Positions 23,106-34,657 of a DNA stretch of 64,000 nt are shown piece by piece (position 1 is the stretch's first letter; each line of letters starts with the position of its first letter). The DNA lies in assembly GCA_050084985.1 (NCBI GenBank), contig JBITNC010000001.1, forward strand, positions 77,190,001 to 77,254,000, given 5' to 3'. Source of the DNA: Nageia nagi. Its lineage: Eukaryota > Pinophyta. Made by a program: the position numbers and the translations under genes. The notes under the pieces are model-generated. The model saw only the letters and a list, made by a program, of their open reading frames with translations, was not told the origin of the DNA and made no database searches.

Positions 23106-24478
23106 AAAAATCATTGAAAATTAAAGTATGCTTAATTTATCTAGACCACTCCGGCCAATTTTCTTTACTGGTCAAAACAACGCCCACAACGCTCACAAGT
23201 GAATGCATTTTGCAACAAAAACTTCAAATCAAATTTTCACACTATCAAAAAGTTGTCGTTACAACATAATTTTGCTCTTACTACAAAATGAGCAAAATTC
23301 ACACCAAAAATAATGCTCATTTAAGAGGCATTACAACTCTTCTTTTACGAGGAGGTAAACAAAATTGGAACCAACTCACATTCATCATCATCACTTTCCG
23401 CATTATCTTCAACATCTACCTCATATCCCACTTCCAATTCTTTCTTGACCTTTGTCTACAATCTTAAATTAGATATGGCAAAGAATGAAATCTTCTTCAA
23501 TCCTATGTTTGACAAAATTGACATCAAATGTTATGTCTTTACCAAGATACTTTTTGAATACATAGTAGAACCCATACCCTTATGCTAAATTCATACCCTA
23601 AATCAAACTGTAGCTCTCAAAATTCTGGATTGAACAAAAAGAATTGCCTAAAAACAGATAAAATTTGAGCAAGACGTGGCCAAAATACTCTCCAAAATTA
23701 AAAATAGCCCAAAAAAGCATCTTAAAAATTGTTGTCTGTGCAGATACTGTTGATTGGACACAAAATTCGAGGTAGGGCGGTCAACTGATCAAAGCTGGTG
23801 TTGATTGTGCGGTGTTGCTTACATGGCAAGGGCGTAGGTGACAAGGTAGTGGTACTGATGAGGTGCCATGTGGACGCTGGCGAGGCCGGCTTGTAACGTC
23901 GGGTGGTTGACTGGTCAAGTCAGATGTGTCAGCGCAAAACGCATCGGTTTCACGTCAAGTGGCAGGTCGGGTGTGTCGGGCAGCAGGTATTTGATTGCAG
24001 GTCTGCACAACTTCCAAACGGACTTTCACTTCCACTACGAGCACGAACATTGGGTTTGTCTGGGCAGGGGGCTGGCAACAGGTTGGAACTACACCCGGCA
24101 GGTTGCTGCACGAACTGGCACATGGTGGGTGATCTCCACTACACGCAACACGAAGCCTTCAAATTTGCAGGCTCCACAAACATATTTTGCACGGATTTCA
24201 ACACAAACCACTGACTAACTTCGAAAACCACGAACCGGTCGCAAAAAAAATTGTTGAGTCTGAAAACTTCAAATGAATACACACAACTTCACCATTTTTG
24301 CTCCAAAATAGGTTTTCTAATATATCACTTCGATCAGAATGGAGATGGAGATTCAAATATGAGTTCAAAAAGTGATTTTGTGAATCAGTTTTTCAAAAAA
24401 CGAATTACAAGCATTTGTGAAAATTTTGGATAGATTTTGTCTTTGACATTCATGGAGTTAGAAGAGAGATTGAACATA
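23106..24478 (-). other. Element B leader with GC-rich block
   Basis: About 1.4 kb between gag and PBS. 23740-24130 is GC-rich against its surroundings and overlaps + strand open frames (23868-24218) that read antisense to the element and have no recognisable family. The rest is AT-rich. The pattern repeats that in the leaders of elements A and C. Confidence 0.6.
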
Positions 24479-24490
24479 GCTTTGATACCA
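24479..24490 (-). promoter_or_regulatory. Primer binding site of element B
   Basis: Minus strand TGGTATCAAAGC, one base from the LTR; same tRNA-Met type as in element A. Confidence 0.88.
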
Positions 24491-24491
24491 A

Positions 24492-24742
24492 TGACAGGCT
24501 GTTTATTAACTCCAAAAACAAAAGTATTCTATTTTCTAAAAATGAGAGTAAATACGATGCAAAATGACTATACTTGTTCACCTTCTTAGGTGACCTTTGA
24601 GATCCCTCAAGAACTCTTCACATCCAGTAACTTATGACTCTTAGAATTCCACTATACTCTAAGCTACGAATTTACGAAATTTAGTAAACACTATTACCAT
24701 ATTACAAATATACCATAATCCCTAAGGATTAGGTGTCTAACA
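24492..24742 (-). repeat. Right (5') LTR of element B
   Basis: 251 bp, TGTTAGACACC at the start on the minus strand and CA at the PBS side. It is much more diverged from its partner (10153-10349 plus 18930-18981) than the LTRs of A are from each other, so B is older. Confidence 0.92.
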
Positions 24743-24820
24743 ATCCCCCTTTAATCCAAGGTATTTGTAAGTTCAAGCATCTTCCTATCCTTCTGTGAAG
24801 ATGTCTGCAATTTGCTTAAC
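24743..24820 (-). repeat. Second copy of the element B 3' internal end, beyond the right LTR
   Basis: Starts aatccccctttaatccaagg and continues 'atttgtaagt.caagcatcttcct', then 'gtgaagatgt.tgca.tttgct', the same as 18982-19085 with a short deletion. This is polypurine tract and pol-end sequence, which should occur only inside the element beside the 3' LTR. Confidence 0.88.
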
Positions 24821-25945
24821 ACCTTGCTTAGAACTTTTCTTTCTTATTGGATCATTATTTTGTCTTTATCTTTGTTTGTATCTCCATAATTAGATCGGTT
24901 GTTTATTTACATAAATTCAACAATTATTCAGATTGGTGGGGTTGACAGTTTGACCTGTTCTGTTTTGGAGAGAGTATCTAAATCTTAAAACCATCTAAAA
25001 TTTGTGGACGATAAATAAGAACCTTTTGATAAGAGACATAGGAGTCTAAAGAAGTTACTATCAGAATGGTGCAATTCCCTTCAACTTCAGAGATTGTGGA
25101 TTTCTCCGTAAGGTAATAATTTTGTCACATTATTCTCCAACACCAAATAATTATATCATTTGAGCCTTGATCTTTCTGTGGATAAGTATGTTAGTGTTTG
25201 GTTTGTCCTCTTCTGTCCTTGTTCTACAAATGTAGATTCTTTGTTAGCAAGTTCATGGAGCTTCTGCTGTAAACTAAAATGCATAATTTCATTGGCACAC
25301 CAGCTAAGTTAGCCATCATTGAATGAAGAATTTAGTTGTGGCCCTGGCAAAGCTTCACGGAATCTAGAGTATATGTAATTTCTTAATGCAATCTAAGTAT
25401 ATGTTAAGTTGAATTGATGATCTAGTGTCTCTAATCTTTTGAATTTGGTTTTAGGTCTTAAAGCTAAGTTAAAAGCTTATGTTTCTTAATTATCGACTCC
25501 ATTCTGTACATAATACCTCGCTAATCAGGATTAATCTAAAGTATATGGACATTGGAATTACCAGGCCGTTGCTCCTTATACTGTTCCTAATATTATTTGA
25601 TATTTCTGAGATGATGACTCTATTTTCATAAGATATACCCTGCTCTAACCTTATCCCCAAGATTTCAATAGCATCTTTTGATTGAACTCTAGTTTTTATC
25701 ACATTACTTATTGTTTCATGACATTTTGTCAGTTTTCTAAATATTGTTGCTGTTGTGAAATATGCTTCTGGAAGAGAGATGGCAAGTAGAATAACACATT
25801 CAAGATTATAGTTGAGAGATATTATAGTACTCTCTGGCTGCTAGATTCAATCAAGTTGATAATCCAAGGGGTGATGATTATTAATTTTTCATGATTCTAT
25901 GCCAATTCGAAACTATACTGAACAGGATTCTCATCTTATTTGCAG
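24821..25945 (+). other. Intron of the UCP gene (right-hand part)
   Basis: T-rich non-coding sequence between the element B fragment and the penultimate UCP exon. It ends in tcatcttatttgcag, a good 3' splice site. I searched it for the preceding UCP exon (the stretch with VVKSRMMG and the following residues) and did not find it. Confidence 0.6.
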
Positions 25946-26275
25946 GGCCCCTTAGCATTTTACAAAGGCTTTATTCCCAACTTTGGGCGACTTGGATCAT
26001 GGAATGTAATCATGTTTCTGACTTTGGAGCAGGTATCCTCCCTTTCTTATAATCACCATATTTCATTTATGTGCCAAAATTCCAAAAGAGTTAACAAAAA
26101 TAGGTTCATTCTAGCTAATGAACTCATCCTTTTATTCCAAAGAAAATACTTGGTGGGTTATTTTAAATGCTATTTATGTGTTCTTTGAGTATGAGAGGCA
26201 TATTCTGATGTTTATAATGGTTTTTGTCCTTTGAAACAGGTCAAAAAATTATTCACAAAAGAAGTTCCGAGTTAG
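25946..26275 (+). CDS. UCP: Plant mitochondrial uncoupling protein, last two exons (partial gene)
   Basis: Uncoupling proteins are inner mitochondrial membrane carriers of the SLC25 family that dissipate the proton gradient or exchange dicarboxylates and amino acids. Exon 25946-26032 (29 codons) reads [20 protein letters not shown] then VIMFLTLEQ, the last carrier repeat: matrix helix, then transmembrane helix 6. A GT donor at 26033 and a 207-bp intron lead to acceptor ttgaaacag and exon 26240-26275, [11 protein letters not shown] and a stop. Exon borders fall in phase 0, as I recall for Arabidopsis UCP genes. The stretch is intact, so the gene is probably functional. Upstream exons (about 270 residues) are not seen in the window. 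A UCP1 or UCP2 assignment is not safe from this fragment; the C-terminus is reminiscent of UCP2. Confidence 0.93.
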
Positions 26276-26407
26276 TTGTTCGGTACACTGGATTGTTAAC
26301 CTTGAACAAAAAAAAAATTGATTTTTGTACTTGCTAGGCACATGTGATGTCAATTTTTGGAATTCTTCTCCATTTGGTGCTCGGAAATTCTTGCACCTCA
26401 ACTACAA
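26276..26407 (+). other. Probable 3' untranslated region of the UCP gene
   Basis: Sequence directly after the UCP stop codon with no repeat features. No canonical AATAAA is visible nearby; plant polyadenylation signals are loose, so the transcript end cannot be fixed. Confidence 0.45.
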
Positions 26408-26661
26408 TAAGGTTTTATGATTTATCATTTGGTTGATAACTAAAATTTGCGGTTGCATTTTTGCTTTTTCGACAAACAATTTCAATAAGAGTATCAAAAA
26501 GGTTTTATTATTTGGTTGATAACCAAATTTATTATTGCACTTTTGGTTTTTCAGCAAACAATTTCAATAAGAGTCTTAAAGACGTTTTATTATTTGGTTT
26601 GATAACCAAATGTTGCAGTTGCATTTTTACTATTTTTCGACAAACAATATCTATAAGAGTA
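26408..26661 (+). repeat. Tandem repeat, three units of about 82-90 bp
   Basis: Units begin near 26411, 26501 and 26583 with 'gttttat.attt..catttggttgataac' and end with 'ttc.acaaacaatttcaataagagt'. The core 'atttggttgataaccaaat' is an inverted repeat, so each unit could form a small stem. It lies about 130 bp past the UCP stop and may be in its 3' UTR. Confidence 0.8.
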
Positions 26662-27599
26662 TACTTTAGTAACATGAACATGTAATATTGCTTAGCTAAC
26701 AATTTCTATAAAAAGTAGTAACATGAATATGCAATAGTTTTCAACAAATATTGCAGTTGCATTTTTGCACCCACCATTTTCTCTCTTTGACTAGTCTACA
26801 GAAGAGAAGAACATAAAGAGGCCATCACCACATGCTAGGTATAATGCAATTTAAGAATACATCATTCATGTTTTGCAAGAGTACCCATAGATGCTAATGT
26901 TTAACTATTATGTTAAAAGAAAAAATGCAGGCTTCCAATTATATAATATGGTTCGATTCCATTATATTTTGTATGGTTCATAGCATTGGGTCATGAGGAT
27001 GTCTTCATGGATTCAACCATGCACCAAAGGAACCAAGTAGTGGAAAGTCTTATGGATGCAACTGTCTTTCTCAGTTGATGCTTGTAGTTGATTTAATTGA
27101 CGAGTCTTAAAATATATACATTATATAATTAGGCTTGGAAATACATTTTGTTGTAGTGGCACAAAATTGTAGTTGATAACCAATACCTATAAATTGTAAT
27201 ATAAACATATCCCATCTTTAGAGAGTTATAAATTGCAACTGTACAAAGTTATTTATTCACTTGGTGGTAGTTCATATTCCTTGTTTGAAGTTCCTATAGA
27301 TGAAAATGATGCTTGCATTTTATCTTGCAAGAATATATATACCTCTGATTTTCTTATTCAATATATATTTATTTTGATTAAATTTTGATAAGGGAATCAT
27401 CAGAAGATATATGATATATCCATCAACTACTGCAAAAGCAAATAAGGATATTTTCATCTTGTCAATAGTCTTTGTTGGTTCTTCAATGCGATAGATCGAA
27501 ATATTCAAAATAATCTTTTTCAAGACATACATAATCTCTTTCAAAATTCAAAATAATCTTTTTCAAAACATACATAATCTTTCAAAATATCCAGCCTTT
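26662..27599. other. Unassigned AT-rich stretch
   Basis: No coding sequence recognised. A short direct repeat 'ttcaaaataatctttttcaa.acatacataatc' occurs twice at 27503-27580. Confidence 0.4.
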
Positions 27600-28250
27600 G
27601 GTAATAATGACAATGAGCTTGTCCTTTGACACCGAATACACCTTCTCTTCCTCTTTAATAGAAATCATTTTTAACAGAATTTGCTTTTCCATTCCAATTT
27701 GAATTTGAAGAGTTAAAGTTTGAAGAATTGTTACCTTAGAATTAAGATCTTTTGCCTTGTGTAATATCCTCTTGCTTTTTGTCTACATCTTCACTTGGAC
27801 AATGATTACCATGTGATCTCAAATAATTTGAAACTTTTACTCTTGATGCAAAAACTTACCTATCTCATTCATTTCAGTTAGTCTCATTTTCTTTTGATTT
27901 GCTATTAACTTTTCATCGAATTCATTAAACTTGGAGTTTCTATAGTTGTGTAGGGTTAAAAATTATAACAAATGAATTCTAAGTTAGGAGGCATACTATT
28001 CAAAACTTTCAATAGTACAGCATCTTCATTAACCACCTATCCAAATCCTTTCACTTTTGTTACTAAATTAGTTATTTTTGCATAAAATTGAGCAACATAA
28101 TCTTTTTTACTCATTCTTAGATTTCAAAATTACTTTCTTAAAGTTTGAGCTCTTACTTATTATCTTGTAAATTTCTTTATTAAGTATTTTGAAGAATCTC
28201 CCAAAGTTTTCTTGATGTATATGTTTTGGCCACGCTTGTCCATCAATTCA
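27600..28250 (-). pseudogene. Decayed Copia gag relic
   Basis: On the minus strand the words SRKLWEILQNT (near 28190-28220), EMNEIG and a zinc-finger-like end near 27600-27700 follow the layout of a Copia UBN2 gag (usually EAWEILQxTY...). Stops interrupt every frame. The antisense text is typical of such relics. No LTR or pol could be assigned to it. Confidence 0.6.
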
Positions 28251-28303
28251 ATTCCATTATATCTTTGGAAAAGGTGGTAGAGCTAAGGTGTTTATTACAC
28301 CAA

Positions 28304-28681
28304 GAGGTGTCCTACAATGGTAGCTTGGGGGAGTTCAAAGGATCCAAATGTCAGTCCTTCAATTTTTTTATAAAATAAAATAAAAAATATTGATTGGCTT
28401 AAATTGTTTTTAAATCTAAATATAATTGATAAATTTTCTTCTATTTTTTAAATAATACATTGAGAGGCATCTTACAATGGTAGCCTGAGGGAGTGCAAGT
28501 CCAAATATTCGTCCCTCAACATTTTTTACAAATAAATTAAAAAATATTGGTCGACTTAAAATAATTTTAAATCTAAATATATTTGATAAACTTCATTTTT
28601 TTTTTTAAATAATTACGTTGATAGGGCATCTTACAACAAAAGCTTGAGGGAGGGCAAGCACCCAAATGTCTGTCCCTCAAC

Positions 28682-28685
<4 letters not shown>
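28304..28685. repeat. Tandem repeat, period about 160 bp
   Basis: Three diverged units start near 28304, 28464 and 28623, each with 'aggcatcttacaatggtagcttgaggga' (variants) followed by 'caaatgtctgtccctcaacattttt' and, in the first two, an AT-rich half ('aaatctaaatata.ttgataaa'). The third unit runs into the (TA)n tract. Confidence 0.82.

Positions 28686-28686
<1 letters not shown>

Positions 28687-28713
<27 letters not shown>
28687..28713. repeat. (TA)n microsatellite
   Basis: An uninterrupted TA run of about 13 units directly after the 160-bp tandem array. Confidence 0.95.
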
Positions 28714-28889
28714 TAACAAGCTTTAATTTTTTAAAAATAATTATTAAATAAATGTAAAAACCATGAAAGAATAGATCAGCTCAATTAAGTTGAACGAACT
28801 ACAAACTTACTAGAATTACAAATTTTCATGTTAAAATGATGTCAAATATATAAAATTTATTTTTACAAAAAATAAGCAATTTGAACAAA

Positions 28890-29210
28890 AACATAGATTA
28901 CAAAATCAAAACATAGAAAGGGAATAGATTACACAAGCATAACACAGATTGCATACAAAAAGCAAATATATTATAGAAGCAAATCATAAATTTCATATTA
29001 TATATTACAACAAATATATTACAAGAACCAAATATAGATTACAGAAGCAAATAAATTACATATTACATATTATAGAAGATCACATAAAGTAAATATATTA
29101 TGAAACATAGATTATAAAATTAACTACATATTAAATAGTACAAATCCCCAAAGATTATAGAAAGTCAATATATTGCAAAATAAAACATATATAAGTATAA
29201 TTATAAAAGC
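28890..29210. repeat. Irregular A-rich minisatellite
   Basis: Words such as 'agattaca', 'agaagcaaat' and 'tatattacaa' recur every 20-40 bp without a fixed period. No coding content. Confidence 0.5.
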
Positions 29211-29826
29211 TAAACATATAAATGATTAATAAATAAAAATAAAATAACCTAATGTATCATCCTATGCTTATAACTTCCTACATATTTATGAAGTCATGGC
29301 AAACAACATTTGGATTTCAAACATCAAAACAGATTGAACATAGGATTTTTGAACATGTCCAACATACTTGAACTTATATCTCCCCAAGATTTCCATCATT
29401 GAATGCAAAAATAATAATGAAGTAAATATTTAATTTTGAGAGTGTAGGAATAACTAGTAACATGTTAATATTTACATGTATTATTTTATATAGTTTTTAT
29501 TTGATATTTTTTTTAAATAGTTAAAATTTGTAATACTTATGTGATTATATTTTAAAAATTATATAGTTTGCATTTGATATTTTCCTTAAATATATTGTAA
29601 ATAATATTTTACTTAAATTTAAAATTATTATACTATATTTAAAATAGGATACTATTTTTTCATATTATAAAACGAGTATAATAACTTTTGATAATTATAA
29701 TCACAATAATATTTTTTAAATCAAAATCAAATACATAAGCAATGTTCAACCTTTTATATGTTTTACATTTTGATAATATTAATACCATATTTTGAAAATG
29801 GATTTACTATTTTGTAGTATATAATT

Positions 29827-29977
29827 AGCTTAGATATCTTAGATACATATCTAAAAACGTTGAGAGGTATCAATCTCGAGACACCTATCTTATAAATCAT
29901 GCTTGTAAGAAATGAGAAGATGCCTCGAGATTGATAACTCTCAACGTTCTTAGATATGTATCTAAGATATCCAAGCT
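29827..29977. repeat. Near-perfect 57-bp inverted repeat (hairpin)
   Basis: Arm 29827-29883 and arm 29921-29977 are reverse complements with four mismatches in 57 positions; the loop is 37 bp. On a minus-strand transcript three of the four mismatches would be G-U pairs, leaving one true mismatch. The flanks carry 'tagtata' on both sides. It could be a small foldback (MITE-like) element or a small-RNA precursor; the sequence alone does not decide. Confidence 0.9.
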
Positions 29978-30005
29978 AGTATACAATCTAAATCTAAACA
30001 AGGGA

Positions 30006-30492
30006 AATTAGCTTCCATCATGTCCCTTGAAGGACTTACAAGAATGTTGTCCACAAATGTACAACCATAGCCTATGAATCAACATGTTTAATGGTTTTTG
30101 AGCTTGTTCCCATGTTTGCATTTTTATCTCTCAAAGCATCCTTGATATGATACCAATAATTTCATGTACCCTTCAATTTGCTTGCTTTGGAACTTTGAGG
30201 ATATGAGGACAAACATTTTGTTCATGCTTAAGAATACACAATTTATTTTGTCAAGGTTGTAGGTGTTATTTAAATTTGAAGGATCTAAATCTATATTCAT
30301 ATGTTGTTGATATATGTTTTCAAGTCCCCTCTTTCTAAAACAAAAGAGAAGGACATAACATAATCAAAACAAGCTTGGTGATTTTATTAGATAATTTAAT
30401 TATATAAGAAATAATCATTCAAATACTTAATTGTATATATACTTTTGGAAAAACTTTGATAGGTCCTACAAACCAAGGGATTTAAAAGGATT
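30006..30492 (-). repeat. Dispersed repeat copy (inverted partner at 34658-35112)
   Basis: Its reverse complement is collinear with 34658-35112: 'tcaagggacatg.tggaagc', 'catgaa.tt.tt..t.tcatgtcaagg', 'catatgaatatagattta' and 'aagtatttgaat.attattt' occur in the same order. This side runs into the LINE end at 30720, so it may be the 3' untranslated part of that LINE family. Confidence 0.72.
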
Positions 30493-30580
30493 TTAAAAGA
30501 TATCTATCTATCTATATATAAAGATGGCTTTTAACATTCTTTTAAACCAATAGTTTGTAGCACCTATCAAAGTTTGTCAA
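30460..30580. repeat. Short palindromic junction
   Basis: 'aaactttgatagg.cctacaaacc' and, inverted, 'gtttgtagcacctatcaaagttt' face each other across a short ATCT/TATA tract. A similar piece, 'taaacctattggtttgtaga' then 'acctatca', occurs at 62452-62480 beside the second LINE end, which suggests a shared 3' tail sequence. Confidence 0.6.
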
Positions 30581-30719
30581 GAAATAAATATAAATCAATT
30601 ATTTATTTGAATTTTTGTTTCTAACATAATCAAGCTATATAATAAAACCCCTAATCTTGTTTTGGTTATTTTGATTTAAAATTCATGGATCAAGCTATAA
30701 TTAAAAATATTTTTATTGG

Positions 30720-30851
30720 TTTGTCTGATGTACTTTCTAAAATGTCCAAAAAAAAGAGAAAATGAGTTTCTTCATCTAGGGCATTTAGACTACAAAGCTT
30801 ACAAGTTCTTTTATCCCAAGGTGTTTTGGAAAGAGACAATTCTTATTGTTT
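30720..30851 (-). pseudogene. LINE ORF2 C-terminal zinc-finger relic
   Basis: Minus strand reads WDKRTCKLCSLNALDEETHF then LF, the C-terminal zf-RVT-like motif (R-x-C-x-x-C ... D-E-x-H-F) of plant LINE reverse transcriptases. A second copy lies at 62024-62084. Upstream RT is not recognisable here. Confidence 0.65.
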
Positions 30852-31814
30852 GGAATCCTTCTTTTATTCCTTTTTGTCATTTAACTTCTTGTTGAGTCAA
30901 AATATTTTCTTTAGTTATTTTAACGTTGACTTGCATATGAATTTATATTATTAATGCCATCTTCATAATTATTGAATGAGTTAAAATATTCTAATCAATT
31001 AATTCAACACACTCTTGTTCAACAAACTTGCAAACTCCTTTAGATCCAAGAAAAGCTTTCATTTTTATCTTCCATATCTCATAATTTTCATCCTTGATTG
31101 GGATAAGGGAAGGGAAGAACCACTTGAGGTAATTGCATCACCTGATAATGTGAAGATGAAATCAAGATAAAAAAATTATAAAAATATCGAGTCTAGAATC
31201 TTCTTTTCTCACATCTCTTCAAATTTAAAAAATTCCTTCAAATTATAAGAAAGATTAAATAAATTTTCAAAATTGTAAAGTTCCTCTCAAATTCCTAACC
31301 TTAATAATCTTCAACAACATGAATCAAGCTTCAAACTTGAAGACTTTACCTAAATTCCCTTAAAATTTATTTCTTTTACAAAAAAGTTTCAATATTCTTC
31401 AAATTTGTTGATGTATTTATCCAAATCTCAACAATTTTAGCTTTAATACTTGTTACATTTCAACTAGTATAATTAGCATAAATAACATGCAAATTTCATA
31501 ATTTTGATAGTCAAAGTAACTAATTATAGTCTTTAACATATATGAAACTAATTAACAAATGAACATATGTGCAATTTTCAAATCCAACTAATAAGTAATA
31601 GAAGTTTGCAATAAATAATCAATAAAAGATCTAGAGTATTGTTGCCACTTTGAGGGGGTGAACTCTTAAGTATGTGAAAATATAGATTTAGATAAATGAT
31701 GATATGATGATTATGGGTATAACCATGCTCTTATTTATAAATGATGATGACTACAATACTAATATTTCTACCTTATAAATGACACATTATCGACTCATAA
31801 TGAGAGGCTAATTC
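30852..31814. other. Unassigned AT-rich stretch
   Basis: No coding sequence recognised. It lies beyond the 3' end of element F pol, where its 3' LTR would be expected, but no match to the 5' LTR at 38992-40607 was seen. Confidence 0.4.
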
Positions 31815-34300
31815 GTTGAAAAGCTTTATTACCAAAGCTTTCAACTATGGAAAGTTATTTAATATAGTTTTCAGCTCCCAAGAAATACCTTTGTCTAATA
31901 GATCCTTTCATTTGATTGATAATTCTTTGATTTCTCAATTTGGTTACTTCCTTGTGTGTTCCTCCATAAGAGATTTTGTTTCCATCATGATCTTTCCATC
32001 TTCATCAAGTTCTAGCAATATTATTTGTGTTTGAATATTTTTCCCAAGTATATGTTTAAGATAAGAAGCATGAAAGATTGATTGAATTCTTGATGATGTT
32101 GGTAGTTGTAATCAATATATTATATATCCAATCCTCTTCAACACTTAGTATCATCCATAAAATGTTATTACTAACTTTTGCTTAGTTTTTAATATTTTAT
32201 TACAAGGTGGGAGTCAAAGGAACATTGAATCACCTTGAATTTAACTTATTTCAGTTTTATGTTATTCTAGTTATTTCATATGATTTTGAGCTTTATGAAT
32301 ATTTTATTTGACTAAGGTAAGAATTTCTTATTGATGCTACAATTGTTTGCCCACTTTATTGAGTTTTGCTAATCCTAGAATGTAATTTAGTAGTGTAGGA
32401 TTTTTTTTCTTATAGAGTGCTTTATAAGGGAACATATTATTGGAAAAATGATATGATGCATTATACCACCATTTGGCTAAGGAAATCCAATTGATCTATT
32501 GTGTTTGTTAGACAAGGAAAGCCAATTTTTATTTTTCCAAAAGTTGCTTGTGAATATTGGATATATATCATTGATAATACATTCTAGCATACTAGATAGT
32601 TGAAATACTTGGCATAAATTTTTTTGCACTTTGTTTGCGATGAACAAATTTTGGAGAGAAAGAAAGTGTACACACTTTGATAGCTTAGTCAACACAACTA
32701 TTTTTGTTTTCCCTTCTAATGTGGGTAATCCTTCAATAAAGACTATTAAGATATTTGACAATTGTTTATTTGGAATTGATAGGAGTTACAATAGTCTAAT
32801 CATTTTTATTAATTCATATTTATCTTTTTGATATATTTCATATTCCTCCATAAATTTCTTGTGTCTTGTTTAGGCACCTCCTAAAAATGATTAGCTTACT
32901 CTATTATAAGTTTTGAAGAATCCATAGTGAAGTTCTATAGGGGATGAATGTAGCTATATCCTATATTGAATTTGAGAATTTATTTTGCCATTGAAATCTA
33001 GTTAGTCCCTTGTCATTGTTGTTTACTCTTTGAATGATATTTACTATAGTTGGATCTTCCATTTATTCATTTTGTATTTTCTCCATCCATGTTGACTATA
33101 AAGAATATATTGCAAGTAGAGATACATATTTCTAATTCATCTTGTATAATGCATTTGTAATTATATTTTTATTTTTATTTTGTATTAGATATCATAGTCA
33201 TTTTTAAGCATTTTTGTTACTTATTTATGCTACACCAAGCAAGAAAATAGTTTTTTCAAGTGGTATTTAATGTTTTAATCATATATTTTGATTGTAAAGT
33301 TTCCCCATCAATTAAGATTTCCATTTTTGGATTAGATGTAGAATAACCATAATTTCTTTTTCATATGTAGAGTTCCCCTAGTTTCTTCTTGACACGTGTT
33401 TTCTCTCAAATGTGCATCAATACAATATAAATTCCATTTATTGAAGCATCACATTCTATCATAATGACTTGTTAAAATCTTGAGTGTCTCAATTGGTGTG
33501 CAACACATAACTTCCATGAGTTTATTTAATACTAGTATGGTTATTTGCATCCTTCTTAGTTAATGTTGTAAAGGGTAATGAATTTTTCCTATAATTCTTA
33601 ACAAATTTCTTGTAATAACATGTATGTCCTAATATTCCTCTAATATTTTTTAGAGTTTATGTAGTGTCCATTCTTTCATGGCCTGAATCTTCTTAGGATC
33701 CATCTTGACTTCTTCCTATAAAATGATATGATGAAAAATTGTACTTATTTTATTTTTAAGGAATGTGTGGACTTCTTGATATATAATTATTCCTATTATA
33801 ATATTTGGAGAACATAGCCAACATGTGCAAAGTGTATTTATTAAGTCTTATTCTATATTAACATACCATCAAACAACATCAAAATAAGTTTTTGAGGAAG
33901 TGTTTGATTATTGCAATCTTAAGGTCATGGAAGGTGGATGGAATTAGTGAGGCCAAAGGGCATGGATAGATATTCATAATGACATTCATGTGTTCTACAT
34001 TTTATTTTGAGGATACTCTCATTCTTACCTCTTATTCGATGAAATCCTAATTAAAGTCTATTTTGGTAAAAAGACATGGCAACTCATCTAATAAATCACA
34101 ATAATAAGAATTGAAAATTATTGTTGATGGTGATCTTACTAAATTCTCGAAATCCATGCAATATCCTTCATGACCCATACCTTTTTTTCAACCATAACTA
34201 TTTGTGAAGAGTAAGGGTTGTTGCTTGGTCAAATGATACTTGTTCCAATAGTTCTCATACTAGTTGCTTAAATTCATTTTTACTAAATGGATAATGTATG
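31815..34300 (-). pseudogene. Element F (Ty3/Gypsy) RT, integrase and chromodomain-like relics
   Basis: Order on the minus strand: RT start with 'QVSFDQATT' and KKRYGS (about 34180-34260); RT core HRIRGKNESILKIKC, RTHECHYEYLSMPFGLTNS (about 33900-34010); integrase FIEGLPTLEGKTKIVVLTKL, SKCVHF and IFTSNFW (32477-32761); then a chromodomain-like tail near 31815-31990 matching the pattern WKG.....SWE. The RT motifs YxxMPFGLTN and RTHxGHYEFL point to a chromovirus-like Gypsy lineage. Stops are frequent, so it is long dead. The usual D-x-x-D catalytic residues cannot be followed throughout. Confidence 0.82.
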
Positions 34301-34657
34301 TATGTATTTTCTAGCAGTTTTACTTCCTTACTATAGGTTGATGACATGTTCATGAGATCCTTATCCTTGTATTTTTTGAAATATATTTTTATGTTTGAGG
34401 ATGATTTATTGTAGATCATGTGGTAGCTCTTCTTCTTATTATGTTACCTCCATTGCAAATAATTGTACTACTACCCTTTATATCCTTTCTCGATAAGCCT
34501 TTGCATTTGGTGTGATTTCACTACTTATGAGGGTAGAGTCTTCATACCTTATATCAATATTTATTTTCCTCTTTTCAAATTTAAATACATTTTTTTAGGT
34601 TCATAGAAAATTGTCTCGAGGTCTTTGATCATTAGATAGCGAGACAAATATTTTAAC
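34301..34657. other. Unassigned, probably the decayed RT N-terminus of element F
   Basis: Between the F RT start and the inverted dispersed repeat. No motif can be claimed. Confidence 0.35.

Larger units (their letters stand above)
10153..24820 (-). mobile_element. Copia element B, interrupted by element A, remnant of a tandem array
   Basis: On the minus strand: right LTR 24492-24742, PBS 24479-24490, gag, protease, integrase, RT, RNase H, polypurine tract (18982-18996 region), then the left LTR, which is cut in two (10153-10349 and 18930-18981) by element A. With A removed the left LTR is about 249 bp and the right 251 bp. Sequence right of the right LTR (24743-24820) repeats the polypurine tract and 3' internal sequence seen at 18982-19080. 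The right LTR is therefore flanked by internal sequence on both sides. All frames carry stops or frameshifts. The left flank before 10153 shows no PBS, so that is the true outer end. Confidence 0.85.

Noticed and set aside
23868-24218. Plus-strand frames of about 100 residues in the element B leader
   Set aside because: Two overlapping frames in the same GC-rich block, no recognisable domain, antisense to the element.
25021-25113. Possible UCP exon or start (ATG GTG CAA ... before GTAATA)
   Set aside because: Translation (MVQFPSTSEIVDFSVR) does not fit any UCP segment I know, and a donor-like GTAA is common by chance.
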